The notes under the pieces are model-generated. The model saw nothing but the letters and a program-made list of their open reading frames with translations, had not been told where the DNA came from and searched no databases. The position numbers and the translations under genes were made by a program. Below are positions 41,382 to 50,196 of a stretch of DNA of 64,000 bases, in pieces. Origin of the DNA: Candidatus Jordarchaeales archaeon (GTDB lineage Archaea; Asgardarchaeota; Jordiarchaeia; Jordiarchaeales; Freyrarchaeaceae); contig JAWAHN010000003.1 in the NCBI GenBank assembly GCA_038889235.1, positions 406,058-470,057 of the forward strand, written 5' to 3'. Within the stretch, counting starts at the first letter, position 1. The number at the start of each line of letters is the position of its first letter.

Positions 41382-43486
41382 CTTAGCCTAGGCTTCTCAA
41401 AGTGCACGACTGGAAGCACACCGACACCGTAGCTGTAAACCTTAGCCCTCATAAACTCCTCGCTCGTAGGCTCGCCTTTCAGGGGGATTATGGCAGCCCT
41501 GACCGTCCAGCTGCCGGAAAGGTGCTCGAACTCGTTGTCTTTGAAAGTTGTCTCGGTCACGAAGAACGAGACCTCGCTCCTAGCGTCCTTAACCTCCTTC
41601 ATAGCCCTAACACCGCAGTCAGCTGCAACGAGGAAGCCAACGTCTCCGCTGAAGACCGCCGCCCAGTCATTCACCAGCAGGAACCTCTGCTTTCCCTTTT
41701 CAATCCTTACCTTACTGATGTAGCCCCCGAGCTCTCTCCATATCGTCCTCGGCCTGGGAAGACTTAGCACCAGTAGCTCAGCAGATCCGGAAAGCCTTCT
41801 GTGAACGCTTGCCTGCGTCTCGACCTCCAGCATGGGGAGCCCGTCGTAAACCCTGTACTTGTTCACAACTGTGGAGTGCTCAGATGGTTTAAACGTGGAT
41901 GTGACCTCGGCGTAGACCCCGCGCTCCCCCCTGTTGGTCACCTCAACCTTCACTTCGCCATCCGGCTTATCCCCCTCAAGCTTAAACCGCTGGGAAATGA
42001 GCGGGGCTTCACCCCCGTAAGTCACTCCTGCCCCTGGGCAGGATATGATTGACGGAAAGCCGCCGTCCAGCTTAACTTCGACCAGTCCGTTTGACAGCAG
42101 GTTCTCAGAGGCGTGGAGCACCCCCCTGCCACTTGAAGGGGTGCCCTTTGCGAGGGTTAGTGTGGCGGTTTCGTCTGCTCCCAAGCTGCCCGTTAAGGCC
42201 AGCACTCCCCACTTGAGGAAGCCGTCGGGGAAGAGCTTAGCCGCGATTAGGTCGCACGCGACCTGCTTTCCGTCTAGGTTGGCTGACAGCTCGCTCGGCT
42301 TGAAGAGACCCCTGTCGAACTCGACTTCAACCCTTAGAGGTGTCGGTGGCGTCGGGAATCCGTGGAAGTTGTAGAGAACTATCTGCCTTGCGCCTTCGGG
42401 TGGGCGCTTAAACCTCAACGTCTTCTCGCTGAGAATCGTGGAGGCTATGTTGGCTTTCTCGTAGGCGAGCCTCAACTCGTACTCTCCTTGGATTCTCTTT
42501 TCAGCCCTAGGGTTCCAGCCAAACTTGTCCGAGTTTTGCCCTAAGAGTAGCCAGTGCTTTGCTTCAGCTATCTCTCTTTCCTCGGTCTCGACGTTTAAGC
42601 CGGCGCTTTTTGCGCGCTTAAGCCACCACTCTGCCTTCGCTATTTCTCTGCGCGCCACCTCGTTGAGGGTCCAGAGGTGCTGGTCCCATGGGTCGCGGAG
42701 CCACATGCCATGATCATATACGCCTAGAGCCCATGTGGAGTCGAGCAGGTTTACGGTGACACCCTGAGGAGCCTTCTCCACTATCTCGCTCGCAAGGGCA
42801 AACCTTACGCCTTCCATCCCGCGGAGCGCCTCGACTATCGCTTTGAGGCGCGAGGGGTTAGCTATCTCGGCATCGTCCAGAATGGTTAAGCCGCCCCCAA
42901 GCTCCACGGCTTTCTTGACTACGTTGACGGGGTCTAGGAGGGATGAAACGTGGAGTATGAATGGCAGTTTCGCGCCGTCCTCGCCTTCGACGACGTGAAC
43001 CCTGAAGTCGCTTGACACTCTCTTGTCGAAATCGCTTACTTGGAGGTAGTTGAGGAGAAGGAATTTTACCCCCAGCCTCCTGAGCATGGAGGGGAGGAAC
43101 GGGTGGTATGCGCCCTCCTGGGCGAAGTAGCCTTGAGAAACGCGGCCGAACGCGCGCTTAAGCCCCTCCACCGCCATCTCGTGTTGAAAAGCGAACTCCT
43201 CCCAGGTGTGCATCGACGCCAAGCTGAAAGACCACGTGTCGAGTATGACTTCGAACTGGCCTCTCTTCACTCCCTCCCTTATCCCGTCCAGCACGTCTGG
43301 GGCAACCCTTTCGAGGAATGGGATGGTCTTCGACACCTCGACGTCCCATCCAATCCTAACGTCAGGGTTCTCCAGCGCGAACTCCAGGAGCCCCCTGTAA
43401 AGGTTTGGAAACCATCTCAAAACCTGTTCGTCGGTATATTCCGCATACCACATGTTCACGTGGAAGTTGAAGTTCACGAAGAACAT
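41378..43486 (-). CDS. Glycoside hydrolase of the GH38/GH57-like superfamily
   Basis: About 702 residues. The N-terminal 290 residues look like the seven-stranded barrel of GH57/GH38 enzymes: FVNFNFHVNMWYAEYTDEQV with an early histidine, IGWDVEVSKT, FEVILDTWSFSLASMHTWEE and GYFAQEGAYHPFLPSMLRRLGVKFLLL. A helical section (AKAEWWLKRAKSAGLNVE) follows, then a C-terminal beta-sandwich of about 330 residues like the mannosidase C-terminal domains (VLYNFHGFPTP onward). No signal peptide, so cytoplasmic glycan or glycogen turnover is likely; the substrate cannot be told. ATG at 43486 follows GGAGG by 8 bases; in-frame sequence upstream is not family-like. Confidence 0.72.
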   Translation of the reverse strand: MFFVNFNFHVNMWYAEYTDEQVLRWFPNLYRGLLEFALENPDVRIGWDVEVSKTIPFLERVAPDVLDGIREGVKRGQFEVILDTWSFSLASMHTWEEFAFQHEMAVEGLKRAFGRVSQGYFAQEGAYHPFLPSMLRRLGVKFLLLNYLQVSDFDKRVSSDFRVHVVEGEDGAKLPFILHVSSLLDPVNVVKKAVELGGGLTILDDAEIANPSRLKAIVEALRGMEGVRFALASEIVEKAPQGVTVNLLDSTWALGVYDHGMWLRDPWDQHLWTLNEVARREIAKAEWWLKRAKSAGLNVETEEREIAEAKHWLLLGQNSDKFGWNPRAEKRIQGEYELRLAYEKANIASTILSEKTLRFKRPPEGARQIVLYNFHGFPTPPTPLRVEVEFDRGLFKPSELSANLDGKQVACDLIAAKLFPDGFLKWGVLALTGSLGADETATLTLAKGTPSSGRGVLHASENLLSNGLVEVKLDGGFPSIISCPGAGVTYGGEAPLISQRFKLEGDKPDGEVKVEVTNRGERGVYAEVTSTFKPSEHSTVVNKYRVYDGLPMLEVETQASVHRRLSGSAELLVLSLPRPRTIWRELGGYISKVRIEKGKQRFLLVNDWAAVFSGDVGFLVAADCGVRAMKEVKDARSEVSFFVTETTFKDNEFEHLSGSWTVRAAIIPLKGEPTSEEFMRAKVYSYGVGVLPVVHFEKPRLS

Positions 43487-43796
43487 GCAGAGACCTCCCT
43501 CACAAAGCCTTACTATTCCGGCGAACATCGTAATTAATTTTTTCAAGGACTGTGCTTCCAAGCAGATGCACGCCCTCGAAGACCGGGTTAAGGTTCTGGC
43601 GGCAGCACCGCGAACCTCGGCTCTCAGGAGAACAACGGAGGCTGCTACCGCCCTAGAGCCGTGAGTGTTGCGTGTCCCCCTTGAGGAAAAAAGTGGGGGT
43701 TGCGAGGGGTTAGGGTTTAAGGGGGCTTTAGTGCGTAAAGTTAAGTTGGAAGCCTAGTGGTCTATTGGTTTTCGGCTGCAGTTTGGGGTGGTCTTG

Positions 43797-45032
43797 TTGA
43801 GTGAGTCTGAGGCTTTCGCCGCCGTGGATGAGATGAGGGGTGAAGCCGTCCGCCTGCTCAGGGAGCTGGTGAAAATAGACACGGTTGTCCCCCCAGGGCG
43901 TGGCTATGGGGAGATGGTGGATTTCCTCGATCCAGTGTTCTCAGAGCTCGGTTTCAGAACGAAAAGGGTTGTCGTTCCGGAGGAGAAGGTTAAGCTCATC
44001 CCTTACCCCTTGGAGGGGCCACGCGTTAACCTTGTGGCGAGGAGGGAGGCGGACAAGCCCCCGCTCACCATATACGCTCACATGGACGTGGTTCCCGTCG
44101 AGGAGAAGTGGAGTGTACCGCCCTTTGAGGGAGTCGTGAAGGACGGCAGGATCTACGGGCGCGGCGTGGCGGACATGAAAGGGTTTATAGCAACTGTTGT
44201 GACTGCGTTAAGGGTGGTACACGAGCTGGGCTTAAAACCGAACTACGACATCACCTGCGTGATGTGCACCGACGAGGAGCTCGGAGTATACCCTGGAGTC
44301 TACTACTTGGTGGATAAGGGCTACGTGAGAGGGGACGTGATATGCGGCGAGCTAGTCCACGGCATCATAGGGGTCGGCTTCGCCGGGTCAGTCCACTTCA
44401 AAGTGAAGGTTAAGGGTAAGTCCGCGCACACCGGGATGTGGTGGACTGCCGTCAACGCCATCGAGAACGCGCTCCCAATACTCGAGGAGGTGGTGAAGCT
44501 TAAGGAGAAGCTGGTTGCACGGAGGTCAGAGGTGCCGACTGTGCCAACCCCCTTCGGGGACAGGCTGGTTCCAACAATCTCGGTCAACATGGTGCATGGA
44601 GGGGTCAAGGAGAACATAATTCCAGGAGAGTGCACTTTCTCCGTCGACAGGAGGTACATACCAGAGGAGGACGAGGAGGAGGTTGTATCCGAGTTTCTCA
44701 GGATTGTCGAAGCCGGCAAGGCTAAGAGCAAAGCCCTAGACGTGGAGGTAAGCACAGTTAAAGTTTACAAGCCGTTCAAGGTGAGCCCGGAGAGGCCTAT
44801 AGTGAGAAAGCTCGCGGAAGCCGTGAGGCACGTGACGGGGAGCCAGCCGGCGTTCATAGGAGTCGCCGGGTCGACTGACATGGGGTACGTCGCCCAGAAG
44901 GGGCACGACGTCGCAGTTATGGGCGTCGGAGACATATTCTCTAACTTCCACGGAGCGGACGAAAACATAAGGGTAGATGACATGCTCACGTACGCCAAGG
45001 AACTAATCTACCTAACATGCTTCCAACGATAG
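43797..45032 (+). CDS. M20 family metallopeptidase (ArgE/DapE/CPG2-like)
   Basis: About 411 residues with the di-zinc site of M20 enzymes: YAHMDVVPVEEKW near residue 92, GRGVADMKGF near 125, TDEELGVYPG with the catalytic Glu near 162, and GSTDMGYVAQKGHD with the C-terminal ligand region near 370. A lid/dimerisation domain (FAGSVHFKVKVKGKSAHTG) sits in the middle. The family deacylates amino acids such as N-acetylornithine or succinyl-diaminopimelate, or cleaves dipeptides. TTG codons at 43794 and 43797 follow GGGGTGG; GTG at 43788 is also in frame. Confidence 0.88.
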   Translation: MSESEAFAAVDEMRGEAVRLLRELVKIDTVVPPGRGYGEMVDFLDPVFSELGFRTKRVVVPEEKVKLIPYPLEGPRVNLVARREADKPPLTIYAHMDVVPVEEKWSVPPFEGVVKDGRIYGRGVADMKGFIATVVTALRVVHELGLKPNYDITCVMCTDEELGVYPGVYYLVDKGYVRGDVICGELVHGIIGVGFAGSVHFKVKVKGKSAHTGMWWTAVNAIENALPILEEVVKLKEKLVARRSEVPTVPTPFGDRLVPTISVNMVHGGVKENIIPGECTFSVDRRYIPEEDEEEVVSEFLRIVEAGKAKSKALDVEVSTVKVYKPFKVSPERPIVRKLAEAVRHVTGSQPAFIGVAGSTDMGYVAQKGHDVAVMGVGDIFSNFHGADENIRVDDMLTYAKELIYLTCFQR

Positions 45033-45131
45033 CAGCCCTAAAGCAGTCCAGGAGAAGGCTTCTGGAGAGTTTGGCGTCAAGTTGCCGGGGCCGCCTTGGG
45101 CTTAGAAGCGGCAAAAAAAGGGGAAGAGTGG

Positions 45132-45758
45132 TTACAGCGTGGCGTTCATGAACTGCGATATCTGTGGCATCAGGTTGTTTAGTACGGCTCCCGCCTCAGA
45201 CTGCCAGGAGAAGGCGAGGTACGCTATTATCGCCAGGCATACGCCGCAGAGGATGACGTTCACCGCGTGGTTATCGTAGCGCAGCTTGGCGATGCGAAGG
45301 TCTCTCTCGTGGTTCCATAAGAAGTCCCTTAAGCTTTCCTGCTTCCGCGGAAGTATGTATGGCAGGGTTCTTACGCCAGTGGGGTTAAAGGAGTCGATAA
45401 ACCAGTGTGAAAAGATCGCCGCAGCCGCTATGGCAAAGTATGGCTTAACGACTAAGCCTATCACCAGCGGCAACCATATGAGGGTGAGTATGCTGTGAAG
45501 TAGACCGCTCCTGTGCATCACCTTCTCTCTCTTCAACAGCTGGTCCAAGTCTGGCAGTATACCGAAAAAGCCACCTGCTGCTAGCGGCGGAACCGAACCT
45601 GAAAGAGCAAGTTGAACCTGCCACGTCGAACTGTACTTGTACAAGCTCATTAAGACCTGGAACTGGGAGAACAGTGTCCCCTTCAGTTCAGGAGATATGA
45701 AGGAAACCACGAGGGCGGCTGCAGTCGCTCCAACAATAATATGAGTGTACTTTTGCAA
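45132..45758 (-). CDS. YdjM-like membrane-bound metal-dependent hydrolase (DUF457 type)
   Basis: A 208-residue membrane protein with four or five hydrophobic segments and the polar signature of the YdjM/LexA-binding hydrolase family: GILPDLDQLLKRE near residue 68, MHRSGLLHSILTL near 82 and FSHWFIDSFNPTGVRTLPY near 118, which supply Asp and His metal ligands at the membrane surface. Members are linked to phospholipid or DNA-damage functions in bacteria; the archaeal role is unknown. One base separates it from the upstream HhH gene. Confidence 0.8.
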   Translation of the reverse strand: MQKYTHIIVGATAAALVVSFISPELKGTLFSQFQVLMSLYKYSSTWQVQLALSGSVPPLAAGGFFGILPDLDQLLKREKVMHRSGLLHSILTLIWLPLVIGLVVKPYFAIAAAAIFSHWFIDSFNPTGVRTLPYILPRKQESLRDFLWNHERDLRIAKLRYDNHAVNVILCGVCLAIIAYLAFSWQSEAGAVLNNLMPQISQFMNATL

Positions 45759-45759
45759 A

Positions 45760-46137
45760 TCACTTCCCTCCCTTCTTCACAGCTTTCCCTTCCTTCACTT
45801 TCCTCGCCTTTTCCTCTCCCTTCTTCTCAACTCCCTTCATTGCAGCCCTAGCCTCCTCCCGCCACCTAACAATCTGATCCTCGGAAATACCCTTTATCTC
45901 ACCGCCAAGCTTCTTTGGGTCCGCGTTAAGAAGGTCTCCGACAGTCCTTACACCATGCTTCCTAAGCAACTCAGCCTTCTTCGGCCCTATACCCTTGATT
46001 ATCTCTACAGGGGAGTTCAACGTCACCTTTCCCTTCGCCGTGACTTCCCCTAAGCCGAGCGCCGAGCCCACTACCGCTAGCAAAAGAGACAACCCTATAC
46101 ACACAAAGTAAACCAACAGTTGAGGTATATCAAACAA
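45760..46137 (-). CDS. Membrane-anchored helix-hairpin-helix protein
   Basis: A 125-residue protein. Residues 8-30 form one membrane span (LLVYFVCIGLSLLLAVVGSA); residues 40-95 form a helix-hairpin-helix-like DNA-binding unit (IIKGIGPKKAELLRKHGVRT, then DLLNADPKKLGGEIKGISEDQI); the tail is very basic (KKGEEKARKVKEGKAVKKGGK). The layout suggests a small protein tethering DNA to the membrane or a nucleic-acid-linked partner of the YdjM-like hydrolase encoded next. TTG start. Confidence 0.72.
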   Translation of the reverse strand: MFDIPQLLVYFVCIGLSLLLAVVGSALGLGEVTAKGKVTLNSPVEIIKGIGPKKAELLRKHGVRTVGDLLNADPKKLGGEIKGISEDQIVRWREEARAAMKGVEKKGEEKARKVKEGKAVKKGGK

Positions 46138-46409
46138 CGCTCCCTAGCCTCCCAGAACACAAAGCTTTCCTCTAACCAAAGGCAGACCTAGCAATTCACT
46201 TATCTGTCTTATTATTTATTATCTGTTTTATTTTTTTACATATAATATTTGCCTTTTTTATAAATTAATTTACTCTTTTGGTGTTTTTGTGTGAGCTGCT
46301 GGGTGGCATTTTGGTGGTTGCTGAGGGCGGCTTTGCTGGTGTTTTCGATGGACCTAATTGGAAAATTTTTAATATGATTGCCGTCACAGGTTTCCGGGTT
46401 GGGGGGTTC

Positions 46410-47708
46410 ATGATGGGTGATGGTAGCATAATAGTTATCTCGGATTGCCACTTGGGCTTGGTTAGTGGTGGGAGAACGAAAGGTGTGGTTTGCGAGCCGG
46501 ACAAGCTTGGCCAGTTCTTGAGTTGGCTTATACGCTTGGAGAGGGGGGAGAAGTTCACTGTCGCACTGGGTCCCTGGGGTGGGGGTCGCAGTGAGAAGGT
46601 TCTGAAGGCGCCTGAGAAGGTGATCCTGCTCGGGGACATAGTGGAGCTGTGGGACGCCGCGGACCGTGAAGTTGACCAGTGTAGTAGGCCTATTTTCGAC
46701 TTGCTTGGGAGGATGAGATGCGAGAAGATTTACGTTTTAGGGAACCACGACTACGATTTGAAGTCGCTTGTCGGCACATATCCTTCTGGGGAGCAAACCT
46801 TGAAGATAGTTGAAGAATGCTACCCGGAGCAGGTGGAGGATGGGAGAGTGGTGACTTTGGAGAAGGGTGACAGGGGTTACTTGTTCGTCCACGGCTACCA
46901 GTTCGACAAGATATTCAGGTTTCACCCGTGGAAGTTACTGCCTGGAGTACGCTCGGGGGCTATAGCCTTCGGCAAGTACGGTGACGTCTTCGTCGCGCTC
47001 CTTGTAATCAGCGTTCTAGCGTGGCTACTGGACTACTTCGCGGCGCATCAAGCCGCCCTAGGCGCGACCGCACTCATCCAAACCCTGCTCTTGGTAGGTT
47101 TCCCGGCGCAGCTCGCCGCGCTAAGCCTTTTGAGCTTGTCAGGCTACTGGGCCACGTTGCACCCGGTTTTATCTGTCCTTGGCAACAGTGCCCTCATTTT
47201 ACTCTGGGCTATTCTGGGCGGCCCGCGAATAGTCTACCTTTACGGGAGGAGGGTTTGGAGCAGGCTGGTTGGAACAAGGTATAACCGCGAGGCCTCCATT
47301 AGGGGGCTCCGCTCTTGGTGGAGGAGGTTTTCCAGGGGGAGGGCTGTCGATGCCAAGAACTTAAGAGTAGTCTACGGGCACACGCACCTCATCGACATGA
47401 TCCCTCCCGAGGAGCTGGCCGCAGACATAGGTGTGAACGTCACAGCTCTAAACATCCCCGCGTGGGTTAAGGACTATACGGAGAAGCACAGGCAGAAGCT
47501 GCGTGCGGCGTGCCTTTACATAGACGACGAGGACGAACTCTTCATAGGGTGGGACTGGAACGAGAGGAGGCCCTTCCTAATCCCAGTGGAAGCGGTTTAC
47601 GAGAGGAGGAAAAATGGAAAGATATCCGAGGGCACCGCCGAAAAGCTTCTGAGCATCGGGTGGCCGAAGAGCATGGTTGACACCTGGCTGAAAGTGAAGA
47701 TAACCTAG
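46410..47708 (+). CDS. Calcineurin-like metallophosphoesterase with membrane insert
   Basis: About 432 residues. All metallophosphoesterase motifs are present but widely spread: SDCHLG at residue 10, LLGDIVELWD near 75, YVLGNHDYD near 112, FVHGYQFD near 155, and the last motif VYGHTHLID only near residue 325. Between the last two lie three or four hydrophobic segments (VFVALLVISVLAWLLDYFA; LIQTLLLVGFPAQLAALSLL; SALILLWAILGG), so the enzyme is probably membrane-bound with the active site assembled from both sides of the insert. ATG at 46410 follows GGGGGG and fits a TATA-like TTTTTAATATG near 46366-46376. Confidence 0.82.
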   Translation: MMGDGSIIVISDCHLGLVSGGRTKGVVCEPDKLGQFLSWLIRLERGEKFTVALGPWGGGRSEKVLKAPEKVILLGDIVELWDAADREVDQCSRPIFDLLGRMRCEKIYVLGNHDYDLKSLVGTYPSGEQTLKIVEECYPEQVEDGRVVTLEKGDRGYLFVHGYQFDKIFRFHPWKLLPGVRSGAIAFGKYGDVFVALLVISVLAWLLDYFAAHQAALGATALIQTLLLVGFPAQLAALSLLSLSGYWATLHPVLSVLGNSALILLWAILGGPRIVYLYGRRVWSRLVGTRYNREASIRGLRSWWRRFSRGRAVDAKNLRVVYGHTHLIDMIPPEELAADIGVNVTALNIPAWVKDYTEKHRQKLRAACLYIDDEDELFIGWDWNERRPFLIPVEAVYERRKNGKISEGTAEKLLSIGWPKSMVDTWLKVKIT

Positions 47709-47769
47709 ATCGAGACATCCAACGAGGGGTGTTCAGCCGCCACGCTGCAGCTCAGGTAGCTGAGCCCTC

Positions 47770-48558
47770 TCACTCTTCCAGTATTGCTACAGCTCTACAC
47801 CAGCCGGCTGAGGCGCCTTTGACCTTCACCGGGAAGCATGCGAACTTGAAGCCGTAGGGCTTCCTGAGGACGTCGTAGAGGTAGTCGAGGTTGGCGAGCT
47901 TCTCTACGTGGACGCACTCTTTCAATCTTGCAGCGTAGTGCGCTTCCCAGATCACGCTGGCGTCGCCGGTCTTCTCGTACTCCTCTCTAATGACCCAGAA
48001 CGGCCTGTCCCATCCCCAGGCGTCTGTCCCCATAACCTTCACCCCGTGGTCTACGAGCCAAAGTGTCGCCTCCCCTGTCATCCCGCATCCCGCATTGAGG
48101 TACTCACGCGTCCCCCAAAGCTTGTCCGCGCCAGTCATTATCAGGACTATGTCGCCGGGCTTTAACACGTATCCTATTTCCTCCAGAGCACGCTTTAGGT
48201 CCTCCACGGTGACCCTTGAGCCTCGTGGCTTGTGCCTCATGTCAAGTATTACTCCATCCCCGTAGCACCACTCGAGAGGGACCTCGTCAATCCTCCTCGC
48301 CGGCTTCCCCTCAACTACTGGGGCGAAGTGCCAAGGAGCGTCCAGGTGCGTTCCATGGTGGGTTGAAAGATTGTTGAGGACGTCGTCAGCCCACCCGAGC
48401 CCGCCGGGTAACTCTTCCACCTTGCACCCGAAAACCAGGCTCATCAGAGCGGCGCCCTCCTCGTGCCCCTTGTGGATGACCTCGGGAGGAGAATACTCGC
48501 TTAGGGTAGGCTCTATCGGAACACTCAAGTCGACTATCCTAACTCTACCCAGGCGCAA
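47770..48558 (-). CDS. Cyclase-family hydrolase (kynurenine formamidase-like)
   Basis: A 262-residue protein with the metal-binding signature of the cyclase/KynB family, STHHGTHLDAPWHF near residue 66, plus IVDLSVPIEPT at the N-terminus, GDGVILDMRHKP, a TGADKLWGT segment and GTDAWGWDRPFW near 180. KynB hydrolyses N-formylkynurenine, but archaeal members often lie outside tryptophan degradation and none of those genes are here, so the substrate is open. Divergent from the third hdr operon. Confidence 0.82.
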   Translation of the reverse strand: MRLGRVRIVDLSVPIEPTLSEYSPPEVIHKGHEEGAALMSLVFGCKVEELPGGLGWADDVLNNLSTHHGTHLDAPWHFAPVVEGKPARRIDEVPLEWCYGDGVILDMRHKPRGSRVTVEDLKRALEEIGYVLKPGDIVLIMTGADKLWGTREYLNAGCGMTGEATLWLVDHGVKVMGTDAWGWDRPFWVIREEYEKTGDASVIWEAHYAARLKECVHVEKLANLDYLYDVLRKPYGFKFACFPVKVKGASAGWCRAVAILEE

Positions 48559-48750
48559 CCCCCCATTACCCTTAAGATCACCAGCGACAAGCCAATTGAA
48601 AAATTTTGTTTCAGCCTAACGGGCTGCTGCAGGTGTCTACACGTGCGGGCGCCGCTTAAACCTGAAGGTAAATTTTTTAAAAACATGGAATCCCTGTAAC
48701 AACGGCAGGTTACCCCTGCTTCTGGATAACCGGTGAAAGGTGAAGCAGGA

Positions 48751-49302
48751 ATGGTGGAGGCGTACCGCGAGATAAGCTCCCATTTCAGGAAGGAGTTGGC
48801 CGAACTGCATGAGGAAGGGGCCTCGATCAACTACTGCTACCAGTGTGCGACCTGCTCCGGGATCTGCCCCGTGTTCAGGTATAATCCGAAGTACAATCCG
48901 AGGAAGCTTATAGAGGGCATGTTGACCGGCAGGAAGGAGGAGATGGTGAAGGACCCGAACATATGGCTGTGCACGGTCTGCCACAACTGCACCGAGGTCT
49001 GCCCTCAGGGTGTAAGGGTGAGCGAGCTACTAACCGTGCTCAGAAACCTTGCAACTAAAGCCGGGAACTTCCCGGACCACTTGAAGGCTGAAGTTAAGGT
49101 CCTAGTTGAGACCGGGCTCGTAAACGCCCCCTCTAAGGCGACAATCTCTAGAAGGGCTAAAATGGGGCTTCCGGAGCTAAAGACAGCTGACCCCGCCGAG
49201 ATCAAAGCCCTACTCGAACACTTGGGATTTATAGAATTGATGGCTAAAGGGGAAAAGAAAGAGGAGAAAAAGGAGGAGAGTAGCGGTGGCGGGCAACAGT
49301 AG
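48751..49302 (+). CDS. hdrC: HdrC-like Fe-S subunit, third copy
   Basis: About 183 residues with the two [4Fe-4S] motifs CYQCATCSGICPVF near residue 29 and CTVCHNCTEVCPQG near 73, and a lysine/glutamate-rich tail (KGEKKEEKKEESSGGG). First gene of a complete hdrC-hdrB-hdrA operon. ATG at 48751 follows AGGTGAAGCAGGA; a GTG at 48733 is in frame. A TATA-like TAAATTTTTTAAAAA lies near 48670-48684. Overlaps hdrB by 17 bases. Confidence 0.92.
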   Translation: MVEAYREISSHFRKELAELHEEGASINYCYQCATCSGICPVFRYNPKYNPRKLIEGMLTGRKEEMVKDPNIWLCTVCHNCTEVCPQGVRVSELLTVLRNLATKAGNFPDHLKAEVKVLVETGLVNAPSKATISRRAKMGLPELKTADPAEIKALLEHLGFIELMAKGEKKEEKKEESSGGGQQ

Positions 49303-50185
49303 TGGTTACGCGATGTTTTTAGGCTGTGTTATACCCAACCTCTTACCGCACCTCGAAATATCCATCAGGAAAGTTTTTAGCAGGCTTGACGTAGAAGTGA
49401 AGGACATCGCCGGCTTCTCATGCTGCCCCGAGCCAATAGGTATACCGGGACTAGACATCACAACGTGGGTGGCGCTGGCGGCGAGAAACCTGTGCGTGGC
49501 TGAGGAGGCGGGCTTGGACATAATCACCTTCTGCAACGGTTGCTTCGAGACGCTTAAGGAGGCTAAGGTGCTGCTCGAACACGACGCCAAGCTGAGGAGC
49601 AAGGTTGCCGAGGCCCTCTCAAAGATTGGAAGAGAGTACAAGGGGAGGGTTGAGGTCAAACACTTCGCCCAAGTGCTCTACGAGGACGTTGGACCCGCGA
49701 AGCTCAGGAGCTACGTCGAGAAGCCGCTTAAAGGCGTGAGGGTTGCAGCCCACTACGGGTGCCACATTCTCAGGCCAAGCCACCTGCTCCAAGTGGACGA
49801 CCCGTTCAACCCCGTCCTGCTCGACGTGCTCGTCGAGGCCACTGGAGCGGAGAGCGTGGACTACTTCAGGAAGTTCCTATGCTGCGGGTGCGGTGTAGGC
49901 AACTTGGACGAGAACACTAACGTTAGAATGGTCATGGAGAAGCTCTACTACATGACGCAGGCTAAGGCTGACTGCATGACCGTGCTCTGCCCGGTCTGCT
50001 TCAGGCAGTATGACGTAAGGCAGATGATCATCAACAAAACTTACGGGACGAACTACAACATACCAGTGCTCTACTACACTCAGCTCCTCGGGCTCGCCAT
50101 GGGTATGACCCCGGACGAGCTTGAGCTCAAGTCTAATAGGACGAAGGTCGACCCATTGCTTGCGAAGATTGAAGGAAAAGTGTAG
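49286..50185 (+). CDS. hdrB: HdrB-like subunit, third copy
   Basis: A 299-residue protein with two CCG domains: GFSCCPEPIG and TFCNGCFETL; HYGCHILRPS, FLCCGCGVGNL and VLCPVCFRQYD. The CCGCG replacement adds a cysteine beside the usual CCG. Sits between its hdrC and the fused hdrA, 11 bases from the latter. GTG start within the end of hdrC. Confidence 0.93.
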   Translation: MAGNSSGYAMFLGCVIPNLLPHLEISIRKVFSRLDVEVKDIAGFSCCPEPIGIPGLDITTWVALAARNLCVAEEAGLDIITFCNGCFETLKEAKVLLEHDAKLRSKVAEALSKIGREYKGRVEVKHFAQVLYEDVGPAKLRSYVEKPLKGVRVAAHYGCHILRPSHLLQVDDPFNPVLLDVLVEATGAESVDYFRKFLCCGCGVGNLDENTNVRMVMEKLYYMTQAKADCMTVLCPVCFRQYDVRQMIINKTYGTNYNIPVLYYTQLLGLAMGMTPDELELKSNRTKVDPLLAKIEGKV

Positions 50186-50196
50186 GAGGAGAGCTG

